This document shows positions 27,206 through 37,037 of a stretch of 64,000 nt of DNA, piece after piece. The notes beneath the pieces are model-generated. The model worked only from the letters and a program-made list of their open reading frames with translations. It made no database searches and was not told the DNA's origin. The translations under genes and the position numbers were made by a program. Each line of letters starts with the position of its first letter. Positions within the stretch are counted from its first letter, which is position 1. This DNA is from JANJWP01 sp964482035 (lineage in GTDB: Bacteria; Patescibacteriota; Gracilibacteria; BD1-5; UBA2023): NCBI GenBank assembly GCA_964482035.1, contig CAYZVC010000001.1:62001-126000 (forward strand), written 5' to 3'.

Positions 27206-29311
27206 CTATCCCACCCCCTTCTTACTCAACTGAATCTTTCCGGTCGTTTTATCGATCGACATGACCTTCACCTTGATGCGGTCGCCCACAGAAACCACGT
27301 CCATGGGGTTGCTGACGAAGCGGTCGGCCAATTGCGAAACGTGCACGAGGCCGTCGTTTTTCATGCCGATGTCCACGAAGGCACCAAACGCTACCACGTT
27401 GCGCACCACGCCTTCCAATACGTCGCCTTCCTTCACTTCTGCGGTCGTTTTGGATTTGGCTTTGGTATGGGTCGAGCTGGTGCGTTTGTCGCGTCCGGCG
27501 TTTTTTAGGGATTCGAGCACGAATTCGAGCGTTCCCTTGGTGAAATCCGGGTAGAGTGCCACGAGTTCGCTCTCGAACGCCCTAAAATTGTCGAGGTTCA
27601 CGCCCTTTTCCATAACGTATTTCGCCGCGGCGTACTGTTCGGGATGGATGTCGGTCTTGTCGAGCGGTTCGGCGCTTTCCGGCACGCGCAAAAACCCTAC
27701 GGCGAGTTCATACGCTTTTGCGGAGAGAACCTTCTGCAAATCCTTGCGCGACTTGTAGGGGCGGTGGTTGTAGATCTTTTTCGCCTCGCGCTTGTCGATG
27801 CCCGAGATGTGCGAAAGTACGTGGACCGAAGCGTTGTTGACGCTGATGCCCACCTCGTTGACCACGTCTTCCACCACGTAGCCGAGTTTTTCGCCGAGTT
27901 TCTTTTCGGAGACGTCGTGCTGGTACATGCCCACGCCGATGCTGCCCACCGGAATCTTCACGAGTTCGGAAAGCGGGTCGATGTAGCGACGGCCGATGGA
28001 GACGGTTCCGCGGTCGAGCGAGTCCAAATCGGGGAATTCTTCGGCCGCTACCGGGCTCGCGCTGTAGACCGAGGCACCGGATTCGTTGACCACGTAGGTA
28101 TCGCCCGAGAACTTTTCCGCCACGATTTCGCACGCTTCGTCGCACGCGGTGCCGTTGCCCACGACCACGGTCTTGATGTCGTATTTCGAGAAGAGGTTTT
28201 CGAGCATCTTGAGAGCGTTCGCGCGCTCGTGCAGGTACATCTTTTGGAATTCGAGCGGGTTGCCGAGCTCGTCGATGACCGCCATCTTGCAGCCAGCGCG
28301 GTATCCCGGGTCGACGGCGAGGATGATTTTCCCATATTCCGGCTTGGTGAGGAGCAGAGCTTTGAGGTTGGATTGGAACGTGCGGATGGAGTCGTCTTCG
28401 CCGATTTCCTTGAGCGTCGAGCGGATTTCGTTTTCTACCGATTCGAAGAGGGCGGAATATCCGGTCTTGAAGCCTTCTTCGAGTTCCGGGACGAATTCCC
28501 CGCGAAGTTTCAGAAGGGCTTTGTAGCGTTCGCGGACGGCGTCCAAATGCGCGTCGTCCTTTTCGATTTTCACGGTGAGGATTCCCAGGTTTTCGCCGCG
28601 GTTCAACGCCAATATCTGGTACGGCTTGATCTTGGAAACGCGCACCGAAAAGGCCGAGTAGATATCGAATTTGGGAACCTGTTCGCGGTCTTTGGCATTG
28701 AGCTTTTCGAGCATCTTTTCGCTCTTGGTCTTCGACGCGATAGTGCCGGAATATTCCTGCAAGCCGATGAGTTCGCGGCGGAGGCCCGCGTTGGCTGAGA
28801 TTTCCGCGCCGATGATTTCGATGGCGCCTTCGACGATTTCTTCCTTCGGATACTGCGCGAGAAGTTCTGCCGGAATCGAGAGGGCGTTGGCCTTGATGGA
28901 ATCGGCCACGCACTGGAATCCCTTCTCGATGGCGAGCATCGCCTTGGTCTTCTTTTTGAGCTTGTACGGCTTGTAGATTTCCTCGACCTCCTTGAGGGTC
29001 TTGGCATCGAGAATGCTCTTCAAAAGTTCGGCCGTGAGTTTGCCCTGCTCTTCGATGCCGGTGATGGCGGTCTGCTTGGCGCTCTGAAGGTTTTCTTCCT
29101 TGGTCTTGAGTTCCAAAACGTCGCGGATCTGGGTTTCGTCGAGCTCGCCGGTGCGTTCTTTGCGGTAACGGGCGATGAACGGGACGGTCGCGCCTTCGGC
29201 GGTGAGTTCGAGGACGGTTTCCACCTGGAAAGCCTTGAGGCCGAGGGCGGACGACAATATCTTGACGAGGTCGAGTTCGGGGAGGAGGGTGGGGGAGTTC
29301 TGTTCGGTCAT
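27206..29311 (-). CDS. tex: Tex-like transcription accessory/RNA-binding protein
   Basis: 701 aa with the full Tex layout: N-terminal helical domain (about 1-190), YqgF-like RNase H fold (ILAVDPGYRAGCKMAVID near 330), helix-hairpin-helix repeats (ISGIDKREAKKIYNHR near 495) and a C-terminal S1 domain (VLEGVVRNVVAFGAFVDIGMKNDGLVHVSQL near 632). Binds nucleic acid and affects transcription and toxin expression in other bacteria. No UGA in 701 codons. Ends TAG and is convergent with the toxin gene (3-bp gap). Confidence 0.93.
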   Translation of the reverse strand: MTEQNSPTLLPELDLVKILSSALGLKAFQVETVLELTAEGATVPFIARYRKERTGELDETQIRDVLELKTKEENLQSAKQTAITGIEEQGKLTAELLKSILDAKTLKEVEEIYKPYKLKKKTKAMLAIEKGFQCVADSIKANALSIPAELLAQYPKEEIVEGAIEIIGAEISANAGLRRELIGLQEYSGTIASKTKSEKMLEKLNAKDREQVPKFDIYSAFSVRVSKIKPYQILALNRGENLGILTVKIEKDDAHLDAVRERYKALLKLRGEFVPELEEGFKTGYSALFESVENEIRSTLKEIGEDDSIRTFQSNLKALLLTKPEYGKIILAVDPGYRAGCKMAVIDELGNPLEFQKMYLHERANALKMLENLFSKYDIKTVVVGNGTACDEACEIVAEKFSGDTYVVNESGASVYSASPVAAEEFPDLDSLDRGTVSIGRRYIDPLSELVKIPVGSIGVGMYQHDVSEKKLGEKLGYVVEDVVNEVGISVNNASVHVLSHISGIDKREAKKIYNHRPYKSRKDLQKVLSAKAYELAVGFLRVPESAEPLDKTDIHPEQYAAAKYVMEKGVNLDNFRAFESELVALYPDFTKGTLEFVLESLKNAGRDKRTSSTHTKAKSKTTAEVKEGDVLEGVVRNVVAFGAFVDIGMKNDGLVHVSQLADRFVSNPMDVVSVGDRIKVKVMSIDKTTGKIQLSKKGVG

Positions 29312-29368
29312 GGGTTTTCGGATTGAAGAAACGCGATTTTACGAAAGCGGGGCCGAAATCAAAAAGAA

Positions 29369-29390
29369 ACCCCCTCGGATGAGGGGGGTA
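29369..29390 (-). terminator. Terminator of the DnaC-like gene
   Basis: Minus strand ACCCCCCTC-ATCC-GAGGGGGT followed by TTTCTTTTT. Confidence 0.75.
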
Positions 29391-29394
29391 TTCG

Positions 29395-30066
29395 CTAAAG
29401 TTCGAACGCGTCGGCTCCGCTTTCGATATGCCGTCTCGCCAATTCTTCGCGGAAGTCCTTCCCGCGGAGCGGGAAGTCGCGTTTGCCGCCGGCGAGAAGC
29501 TCCGCGAAACGGGACTTGGTGCGTCCGATGGTGTCGACGACTTCGAGCCTGCTTTGAATGTGGGCCAAAGAGAAGTTCGACGATACGAGAACGAGCTTTC
29601 GCTGGTCGTAAATATCCTGGATGAATTCGCCGAAGCTTTCGACGGCGATTTCTCCGTGCATTCCATCGAGATTCTGCCTGTCCTTGAAAAGGTCGTCGAG
29701 AATGATGACTTGGTAATCCTTGAAGAAGTGATTCGCCGAAGCGAGGCTGAAATCACGGCAAAGGAATACGTGCTCGCGAATCCATTCTTCGGGATCTTTG
29801 ACTTCCAATCCCGAACGGATTGCCGTAACGAACGCTTCGGAGAGATGGGTTTTTCAAAGTCCTGCGCCGCCGGACATTCCCACTACCCGGGCCGACGGAA
29901 AACGGAGTTCGCTGCCTTCGTTGGCGAGCTCGGCGATTCTTGTCGAAAGCCTTTTCAGGCCTTCGCTGAGTTCTGTCATTTCGGGATTCTGCGGTTCGAA
30001 ATTTTCGAACGTGGATTCCGGGCGGAGGTCTTTAATTCCGTTATACCGGTCTCATCCGTGTCTCAT
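29395..30066 (-). CDS. DnaC/IstB-like AAA+ ATPase (UGA in the Walker A glycine)
   Basis: 223 aa. The N-terminal segment ESTFENFEPQNPEMTE is typical of helicase loaders. Walker A reads GGAGL-(UGA)-KTHLSEAF, so TGA at 29854-29856 encodes the glycine immediately before the essential Lys. Walker B is VIILDDLF (about 105), and sensor 1 is VLVSSN (about 145). A second TGA is codon 5, and the start at 30066 is chosen because it restores the N-terminus. No Shine-Dalgarno. A role in loading replicative helicase or in a mobile element is inferred from family only. Confidence 0.8.
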
Positions 30067-30128
30067 CGGTTCTTTTCAGTTATGGATTTTAGTAATTTAT
30101 AATTATGAAAATCGTGATGTCAAAATAA

Positions 30129-30150
30129 ACCCCCTCGGAGGAGGGGGTTC
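30129..30150 (-). terminator. Terminator after the 30161-30574 gene
   Basis: Minus strand AACCCCCTCC-TCC-GAGGGGGTT followed by TATTTT. It lies just beyond the TGA end of the gene. Confidence 0.75.
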
Positions 30151-30160
30151 GGGTGGGGTT

Positions 30161-30574
30161 TCAGACCGGAAGCTTGGCAAGGATCAATGAGACCTTGGCG
30201 CGAGTTTTGAACTGAACGCCTTCGATTGGCGCGAAGGTCCTGGCGATCGAATCGATTTCGGCCAAGCCGCGATCGATAAGGGCATTAATTTCCTTGGCCA
30301 GTTTGCGGATTTTCGCGGCCGCCGGAAATTTCTTCGGGAGGTTGGCTAACAGAAATCTTGCCGAATAGGCGAGATCGCCGGACGTCCCATTTTTGAAATA
30401 GTCCTTCGGATTGGAAACCGCGGCCGCCAAATCCGTTTCGAGTTCCTCGATGAGACCGGTGTCCGCCATTTCCACTGCGATCGTTCGGTCTTTCGCTTTG
30501 CGGAGGGTTTCCACAGCGCCAGAACGCACGAGTTTCGCACGGACGTGCGGTTGTGTGAATTTGTTTTGGTTCAC
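30161..30574 (-). CDS. Hypothetical helical protein; its only stop before the terminator is TGA
   Basis: 137 aa, soluble, rich in Ala, Leu and Lys, mostly helical. Family not recognised. GTG start with a perfect AGGAGG Shine-Dalgarno (30583-30588) that overlaps the TAG of the upstream protease gene, so the two are translationally coupled. The frame ends at TGA (30161-30163). Reading it as Gly adds 22 residues encoded by the terminator itself before a TAA. TGA is probably the ancestral stop. Confidence 0.6.
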   Translation of the reverse strand: MNQNKFTQPHVRAKLVRSGAVETLRKAKDRTIAVEMADTGLIEELETDLAAAVSNPKDYFKNGTSGDLAYSARFLLANLPKKFPAAAKIRKLAKEINALIDRGLAEIDSIARTFAPIEGVQFKTRAKVSLILAKLPV

Positions 30575-30586
30575 TTCGTCTTCCTC

Positions 30587-31447
30587 CTAATTGTCGACGA
30601 GTACTTGTTTAGCGAGTTCAGCGCCGGGTTCGTGGCTCATGACGTCCATGACGTAGAACAGCGTACCCGTTACGGCGATATACGCCGCAACCGTTACGGC
30701 CAATTCGAGTTTGGTCATGACCGGCATTTCCGTTTCGGCGTACGCGGTGCGGATTTCGGCTTCTTCGACTGATTCGAACCGCAAAGGCTCGCGTTTTCTG
30801 AGTTCCGCTTTACGTTCGGCCCAGAGTTCGAGTCCGCCGATGACGGCCAAAACCCCGAAGAGTACCGAATTGAGCAGAAACGCCGCCCCGGCCGCTATGA
30901 GCGTTCCGCCCAAGAGCATGAACAGCCCGGCCTTGGTGTTGATGGAGAACGCCACTGATTTCATCACCCGTCCGCCGTCGAGCGGATTGATGGGCAAGAG
31001 GTTCAGCAGGTTCAGCATCGCCATCCATCCGGCCAGCGCCGCCCACATGGGTTCGCCCGTGGTTTCGTATACGACCGCGGCGGCAATGGCCAAGGCCATG
31101 CCCCAAACCGGACCGGCAAGCGCGATGAACGCTTCGCCCCAACGGCTCTTGAACGAGCCTTCGGAGACGACCGCGGCGCCGAGGAAGGGGATGAAATACA
31201 TTCCCTTCACTTGCATCCCGCAGCGTTTCATCGCCCAAGCGTGGCCGGATTCGTGTACGAACAGCGAGATCAGGATCACGGCGGCGAATTGCCACGTGAA
31301 CAGGTACGCGTACGATGCGGCGGATGCCGCGACGAGCCCGACCTTGCCGATTTTGGCGGTTTTCCAGAGTTTCAGTACCAACGTAAGCAATTTCGGACCG
31401 AGCTTCGCGAGAAGCACGAGCCAACCGATTTTGGATTCCTTCGCCAT
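30587..31447 (-). CDS. Site-2 (M50) metalloprotease
   Basis: 286 aa, multi-pass. The zinc motif VHESGHAWAM (about 65) and the second motif LLPINPLDGGRVM (about 152) are intact, so the enzyme should be active. It cleaves membrane-bound substrates inside the bilayer in known members. The N-terminal cytosolic stretch and C-terminal TM at about 255-272 are additions. A perfect AGGAGG Shine-Dalgarno and the TTGACA promoter at 31508 mark it as part of the SD-led group. Ends TAG. No UGA inside. Confidence 0.88.
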   Translation of the reverse strand: MAKESKIGWLVLLAKLGPKLLTLVLKLWKTAKIGKVGLVAASAASYAYLFTWQFAAVILISLFVHESGHAWAMKRCGMQVKGMYFIPFLGAAVVSEGSFKSRWGEAFIALAGPVWGMALAIAAAVVYETTGEPMWAALAGWMAMLNLLNLLPINPLDGGRVMKSVAFSINTKAGLFMLLGGTLIAAGAAFLLNSVLFGVLAVIGGLELWAERKAELRKREPLRFESVEEAEIRTAYAETEMPVMTKLELAVTVAAYIAVTGTLFYVMDVMSHEPGAELAKQVLVDN

Positions 31448-31480
31448 TTCTTTTCCTCCTGAGAAAGTTGGGTTGTTCGA

Positions 31481-31508
31481 GTAATACTTACGTATGTATT
31501 ATTGTCAA
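31481..31508 (-). promoter_or_regulatory. Promoter of the M50 protease operon
   Basis: Minus strand TTGACA (31508-31503), 16 bp, TATTAC (31486-31481). Confidence 0.55.
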
Positions 31509-31594
31509 TATTCGTTGGGAAGTACGAGCGGGGGATAATCGGAAGCGTCTCGCCCGAATTGGACGCGCTTCGTAAAAAACGGTAATATGGGGAT

Positions 31595-32341
31595 ATGCAA
31601 GAAACCCGGTATGGAAGGAAAATCCGGCGGAATTCGCCGTTCGTCATCGTCGCGCCCCACGGCTCCGACGACCTCTTTACCGTAGAAATCGCCGAAGCGC
31701 TCGCCGAAACCTTGGGCGCGAGCGCCATCTCGAATACAAAATTCGTCAAACCGAGCAATGCTCTCGCTCAAAGTGGATACGCCGACGTGCGCGACTTCAA
31801 TAAGCTTCCGTGGTTTTCCACCGACGGATCGTACGTTGCGAACATCGCCGACGAAGGGCTTCGGGATTTCGTCCAAGACCTCATGGGGATTACCCGGTAC
31901 GTCGCCGTCGAAATTGGCGAAGCGCCCACGTTGGTCTACGTTCACTGACTCAAAGACCGGTGAGACGTGGGATTCGACATCGGCATGGGCGTGAGGCTCC
32001 GGGAATCGGGGCTCTCGACCGCCAAGGAATACGCGGAAGTCTTCCTTTCCCCGGAGAATACGGCCCCCGGATGATCGGTCATCGCCGACGTTCGGAAAAC
32101 CTTGAGAATCAAGAATTTTTGGAATTCCAGACTCATGGCAGAACGCGGTTTTACCGCGAAAATCTGAGATACCTATTTTACCGGCAGGCCCGAACAGACG
32201 CCGCAAATCCATAAGAACCTCGGATACCGGGCCGAGTCGATCCAAATAGAAATCAATCGGACTCTTCGTGAAGACCGGGAATACGTCGTGCCGCTTCTTG
32301 CGGAATGACTCGAACTCGTATTTTGACAAGCCGATAAGTAA
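31595..32341 (+). CDS. N-formylglutamate amidohydrolase-like protein with six UGA-Gly codons
   Basis: 248 aa if TGA codons at 31946, 31961, 32072, 32165, 32306 and 32324 are read as Gly (stop TAA 32339). The N-terminus FVIVAPHGSDDLFTVEIAEAL, the middle YVHGLKDRGDVGFDIGMGVRL and the C-terminal SIQIEINRTLRED resemble the metal-binding and arginine motifs of N-formylglutamate amidohydrolases and related zinc hydrolases. The assignment is tentative. Six UGA in one gene is among the highest counts here. No Shine-Dalgarno. Confidence 0.5.
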
Positions 32342-32442
32342 ATTCAGAGTAATATATACGATATAGTCAATTCTCCTTGATTTCTTCGAAATCCGAGTAT
32401 TTTTGGCACGTAGGCAGCACCAACCAAAATAGGAGGTCAGAA

Positions 32443-33063
32443 ATGCCCGCACTCTCAGATACAGACCAAAAACGCCTTTCCGGCTACGGACTTCCGCACC
32501 AAGTGGAAGACGCCGTCGCGGAAGTTTGGAACCAACGTTTCGAGTATGGCGGAACGGGCGAAATCGTCTCGTTCACCATTATCGCCGCCGCGGTTCTCCT
32601 CATCGTTTGCGATTCCTTCCCGGCCTTCGCTCCGTCGAAACCGATGTTCGTAACGTTCGCATGGATACTGTGCTCCGTATTCTCGGTTCTCGGCGCCCTC
32701 ATGCTGAGCGTCGGTTCGGTTCGTCGGAGGCCGGACGTCGATTCGCTCGGGAACCGCAAGCTGTACCTTTCGAAAAACGTTCTCGGACACGTATTCGCCA
32801 CGGGTTGGCGGAAACGCATCGGCTCGATAGCGACCGGCGGCTTCGTTTTCTCCCTCGTTTCTACGGGGAACTCTTTCGCGGCGTTCGGATACCTGTTCGG
32901 TACGTTCGTTCTCGTCATCGGCATGGGGTTTCTCGAAATCCGTACGAAGGAATTCCTCTCCAGGCTCGAAGAAAAGCTCTGCTACGTGGAGGTATGGCCA
33001 GCATACGGAAGCCAAGTATTCAAAGGCGAAACCATCGAAGGCGAATGCGTCCGCATCGCCTGA
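32443..33063 (+). CDS. SD-led membrane protein ending in TGA before a terminator
   Basis: 206 aa with four hydrophobic helices in two pairs (about 45-65, 70-90 and 128-145, 150-168). AGGAGG (32431-32436) precedes the ATG at 32443. A TTGACA box lies at 32323. The frame ends at TGA (33061), eight bases before a strong terminator with no TAA/TAG between. Family not recognised. The segment RKLYLSKN between the helix pairs resembles KIYLSDAA in the next gene, so the two may be distant paralogues. Confidence 0.65.
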   Translation: MPALSDTDQKRLSGYGLPHQVEDAVAEVWNQRFEYGGTGEIVSFTIIAAAVLLIVCDSFPAFAPSKPMFVTFAWILCSVFSVLGALMLSVGSVRRRPDVDSLGNRKLYLSKNVLGHVFATGWRKRIGSIATGGFVFSLVSTGNSFAAFGYLFGTFVLVIGMGFLEIRTKEFLSRLEEKLCYVEVWPAYGSQVFKGETIEGECVRIA

Positions 33064-33068
33064 AACCG

Positions 33069-33097
33069 ATCCCCCGGCTTGCCCGGGGGATTTTCTT
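33069..33097 (+). terminator. Terminator after 32443-33063
   Basis: ATCCCCCGG-CTTG-CCCGGGGGAT followed by TTTCTTT. Confidence 0.88.
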
Positions 33098-33203
33098 TGG
33101 GCTCCCGTATCGTCCGTGAGGTTCTTTCTCACTTTGACAATTCGTATCCCATAAGTATTTTCCATTCGGACAATCCCGTCCGAAGCTTTGAAAGGAGCTT
33201 GAA

Positions 33204-33692
33204 ATGAAAAACCAAACGCCTCACGGCACCCATCGCAACGAACGGAGCGGACCCGATCCCGGTTTCGGATTGGAAATCCTCACGATTCTCCTGCTTGCGT
33301 CGTTCTTCGTCCTCACGGTTTTCGTGGACGCATTGCCATACGCGCCGACCGTCGAATCCGCAGCGGTTTCCGCTTGCGAATTCATGGCCGTACTCTACGT
33401 CGGAACTTCGTTTCTGACCATAATGATTGCCCTCGCGGCACGATTCGATTCCCGAATCGCAGATAAAATATACCTCTCGGACGCCGCGAAGAAATTCGCT
33501 CACGGTCCGTATTCGATCTCTCTCTGGGTCGATGGGTTCATACACGCGCTCGTTCTCTCCGTTTTGGTAGTGAACGGCCATACGAATACTGCCGGGTTCT
33601 TCCTGCTCGCCATGCTCGCCCTTCTTGGTTGCGCATGGCTGATGTCGAACGAAACCCGCAAATACGTCTCGAGCATCCCCGAACGCGGTTAA
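33204..33692 (+). CDS. SD-led four-helix membrane protein
   Basis: 162 aa with helices at about 23-42, 55-78, 110-125 and 130-148. GAAAGGAG Shine-Dalgarno, TTGACA box upstream at about 33135. Ends TAA before a terminator. Function unknown. Probably related to its upstream neighbour by size, topology and the KIYLSDAA segment. Confidence 0.65.
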   Translation: MKNQTPHGTHRNERSGPDPGFGLEILTILLLASFFVLTVFVDALPYAPTVESAAVSACEFMAVLYVGTSFLTIMIALAARFDSRIADKIYLSDAAKKFAHGPYSISLWVDGFIHALVLSVLVVNGHTNTAGFFLLAMLALLGCAWLMSNETRKYVSSIPERG

Positions 33693-33714
33693 AGCGTTTC
33701 GGATGCCGATTAAG

Positions 33715-33748
33715 AAAAAAGACCCCCGGCATTCGCCGGGGGTTTTCG
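33715..33748 (+). terminator. Terminator after 33204-33692
   Basis: GACCCCCGGC-ATTC-GCCGGGGGTTTTC. Confidence 0.88.
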
Positions 33749-33829
33749 TTTCGGGAATTTACTTTTTGAAAACTCGATGTCTCCGATATTTTAGATGGGC
33801 AGTTTCCATTTTACAGAAAGGAGGGCGGC

Positions 33830-34273
33830 ATGCCCGCGATGACAAGATCGGTTCTGTTTACGGTGTCGATAGCGATGTCGGCCGTATTCGTCGGCAGCGC
33901 TTACGTGCCCGGATTGGGGTTCGTCGCGGGAATTCTCGCCCCGTTCGTTTGGGGAGTGGCTCTCATGTACGGACTCGCCGGAGGGTTCTCGCTATTGATG
34001 TCGAAGGTAGCGAAAGTTTCCGTCGACGCTTCGGTTTTCAAGCTGGCTACGGAACGTCGTTCGATTCCGGACGAAACCGTCCGTCACGATCCGGAATACG
34101 CGTTGGGCATGGCTCTGGCGATCATGCTGGCCGTTTCCATCGCCATGACCGAACGTTACTGGCTTCCGGTTTGCTACCTCGCTTCGTTCTCGTTGTTCCG
34201 CCACGGAATGCGTTCGTTGAAAAAAAGAACGAACTCCGTCCTTCGGGAGGCGATGGCGAATCCCGCCGATTGA
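33830..34273 (+). CDS. SD-led membrane protein ending in TGA before a terminator
   Basis: 147 aa with helices at about 5-22, 28-55 and a pair at 90-122. AGAAAGGAGG Shine-Dalgarno eight bases before the ATG. It ends at TGA (34271), and no in-frame TAA/TAG precedes the terminator at 34324. Third in a row of small SD-led membrane proteins, each with its own terminator. Family not recognised. Confidence 0.62.
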   Translation: MPAMTRSVLFTVSIAMSAVFVGSAYVPGLGFVAGILAPFVWGVALMYGLAGGFSLLMSKVAKVSVDASVFKLATERRSIPDETVRHDPEYALGMALAIMLAVSIAMTERYWLPVCYLASFSLFRHGMRSLKKRTNSVLREAMANPAD

Positions 34274-34323
34274 AGTTTCGGTCCCGACGTTCCCTACGGG
34301 ATGCGCTCGAAGACGAAAATACG

Positions 34324-34355
34324 AAAATCCCCCGGTCGGCCCGGGGGATTTTTTA
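34324..34355. terminator. Bidirectional terminator between 33830-34273 and msrBA
   Basis: AAAATCCCCCGG-TCGG-CCCGGGGGATTTT with T-run on plus and A/T-rich flank on minus. The msrBA TAA overlaps its edge. Confidence 0.85.
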
Positions 34356-35264
34356 TCCCTTCAGTCTGTCGGAGAATTTCGCCCGCAGTTTGGCTAATTT
34401 GGGCGAGATGACTGCTCGGCAATATCCGGCTTCAGGATTGTTTGCGTAGTAGCGTTGGTGGTAATCTTCGGCCACGTAGAACGGCACGAGGTCACGGATT
34501 TCGGTGACGACGGGGTTCTCGAAAACTTCCTCCCGCTCCAGCTCGGCGATTTTTTCCCGAACCCGGGCGAGTTCTTCCGCCGTTCAGAAAACGACGCTGC
34601 GGTACTGCTCGCCCACGTCGTATCCTTGCCGGTTTTCCGTAGTGGGATCGTGGGTGGCGAAGAAGGCTTCGAGCAGCGTTCCATACGAAATTACGGCCGG
34701 ATCATAGTCGATTTCCACCACTTCGGCGTAGCCGCTCGTCCCTGATTTTACGCGCTCATAGGTGGGATACGGAATCTTTCCGCCCATGTATCCGGATTTT
34801 ACCTCCAATACTCCGGAAAGCCTCGAAAATACGGCTTCCAGGCACCAGAAGCATCCTCCTCAGAAATACGCTTTGCGAAACTTAGGAATATCGGGGACGT
34901 CTTTGACGAACCGCATCGAGAGCGAATTGACGCAGTGGCGGACGTTTTTATCGGTCAGCCGCTCTCAAACGAATACGTGGCCGAGATGCCCGCTGCACGC
35001 CTTGCAGGTGATTTCGGTGCGCATGCCGTCCGCGTCGACGCTCCATTCCACTTGTCCGGGAATGGCGTCGTCGAAGCTCGGCCATCCGCATCCGGAATCG
35101 AATTTGGAATCCGAGAGGAAAAGCGGGGATCCGCACTGGCGGCAAACGAAGGCGCCTTTTTCATGGTGCGAAACGTATTCGCCCGAGAATGGCGCTTCGG
35201 TGCCCTTGCGCAGCATGACGTACGCTTCTTCGTCCGTCAGATGGTTTCAGTGCGAAGCGTTCAT
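34353..35264 (-). CDS. Fused methionine sulfoxide reductase MsrB-MsrA (four UGA-Gly)
   Basis: 303 aa. MsrB (about 1-125) has zinc cysteines CRQC and CKAC, and the catalytic RHCVNS. MsrA follows (about 135-303) with YF-(UGA)-GGCFWC; TGA at 34860 is the first glycine of the MsrA active-site motif. Together they reduce both epimers of oxidised methionine. The other TGAs are codon 6, the domain linker after HVF, and position 34584. The MsrB-then-MsrA order is the reverse of many fused enzymes. Last gene of the ArsR-DipZ-MsrBA operon. Confidence 0.9.
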
Positions 35265-35288
35265 GGGTAGGGTGGTTACGATATGCGC

Positions 35289-37019
35289 TTAATTTCCGAA
35301 CGTGAAGGCGAAGGCCCGGACCCCCGGGGAGAATTCGAGTTCGAGTTTCCCGTTCTCAAAACCGTTTTCATGGACCAAGTGGTAGAGTCGGTCTTCGGTA
35401 ACTTGGACGGTGCCGTTTTTGTCGTCCGCACCGGCGATGCCGAGTTCGGAGACGTTTTTTCCTCAAACGGTAGCCCGTACGGTTCCTTTGCCGGAGAGTA
35501 CCAGATAAACGTCCTTCGCACCGAATTTCAGCAGGAGTTTGGCATTCTTTCCGGCGGTGACGTTTTCAGGCTCTTCCGACCATTGTCCCAAGAGGGTCCA
35601 TTGGTCGTCCGAGAGCTTCGCCGGTCCGTCTATCGAACTTTCCACGTAGCGGTCGCGGCGTTCGAGTCCGAGATAGGTTTCCGGCGTTTGTCGGAGCGCC
35701 GACCAGGCCGATGCCGAAGGCTCCGACACGTCGCCCATGGGGGTAGTGACCCCGCTTCCGTTTTCGGAGAGCAGGTAGCGGATGATCCGCTCGCTTTCGG
35801 CGTATTCGCCCTCGCCGAAATGCGTATGGCGAACGTTGCCTTGGCGGTCGATGAAGTACTTCGCCGGCCAGTAGCGGTTTTGATACGCGTTCCAAAGTTC
35901 CAAGTCGTTATCGAGGACTACCGGATACGTGATCCCGGCTTCCTTTACGGCTTCTTCCACGTTGGAGCGGACCTTTTCGAAGGCGAATTCCGGTGCCTGT
36001 ACGCCGATGACGACCAGTCCGTCTTTTCGGTATTTCTTATCCCAATCGATGAGGTAGGGGAGAGTGCGTTGGCAATTGATGCAGGAATAGGTCCAGAAGT
36101 CGATGACCACCACTTTGCCCTTGAGTTTGGCCATAGTGAGGGGGTCGGAGTTGATCCATTCTTCGAGCGCTATTTCCGGGGCGGGATACGGTTCGGAAAC
36201 GGAGAGATCCGGTACGCCCTCCAACGCTCTGGCAGTCACTTTTCCGGCATCGTTCGACGCTCCGCCCGAAACGTTTTGGAACATGGAGCGTCCGGTCGAG
36301 GTTACGGAATCGAGGACGTTCTGTTCGATGCGCGAGAAATCGTAAACCCCAGCAGCCCAGATCTCCGCTTTTTTATCGGCTCCCGTGAGTATGGCCACGC
36401 CCACCACGGCGAGGATGACGCCCAGGGTTTTTCGGAACGCCCCGTTTTCGTCGGAATACGACCTCAGGCTTTTGGCGAATTTCATGCCGCCCCGGGCTAC
36501 GAGGAACAACGCGAGCGAAAGTCCGACCGCGTAGAAAATCGCGTAGGTCAGCCCTAAAAGAAACGAGACGGGAAATACCGTGGCGAGCAGGAGCGAATAC
36601 GTGGGCGAACAGCTGGAAAATACCGGCCCGAGCGCAGCTCCAGTGAGTACCGCCCGCCAAAACGGCGATTTGGCCTCGGACGCTTTTTCAAGAGCGCCTT
36701 GGGTTTTGGAACCGCCGAGTTTTTCCATTATCCGCGTCCATGCGTGGGGAAAAAGGTACGTGAGTCCGAGAAACAGGACGATGCCTCCGGAAACGCCCGT
36801 CCAAAACGAGGGCGGAACGTTGACGAACAGCGTGGAAACTTTCAATACGACCGTAAATAGGACCACGCTGACCGCAAGCGACGCGGTAACGAGGGCCGGA
36901 TAGTTTTTTCGGTCTTCTCCTGCCGACCCCGCGAGCACTACCGGAAGCACCGGAAGCACGCAGGGGGCGAGAATCGTCAAAATACCTGCCAGAAAGGCAA
37001 CGAAGGCGAGGGAGGCCAT
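35289..37019 (-). CDS. DipZ-like protein: CcdA membrane domain plus thioredoxin domain (one UGA-Gly)
   Basis: 576 aa. The N-terminal CcdA/DsbD membrane domain (about 1-230) has the cysteines of LAPCVLPVLP and FSSCSPTY. A TlpA-like extracytoplasmic thioredoxin domain has WTYSCINCQRTLPYL (about 313), and the C-terminal module is as in mycobacterial DipZ. It carries electrons from the cytosol outward, probably to MsrBA or other surface thiols. TGA at 35463 is within the last module, which ends TAA 35289. Operon with the ArsR-type regulator and msrBA. Confidence 0.88.
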
Positions 37020-37037
37020 AGTACGGAGGATGAGGGG

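Noticed and set aside
34353..35264. Selenocysteine at the UGA codons of MsrBA.
   Set aside because: The catalytic positions are normal Cys (GCFWC, RHCVNS); UGA falls on glycine positions and occurs in many unrelated genes.
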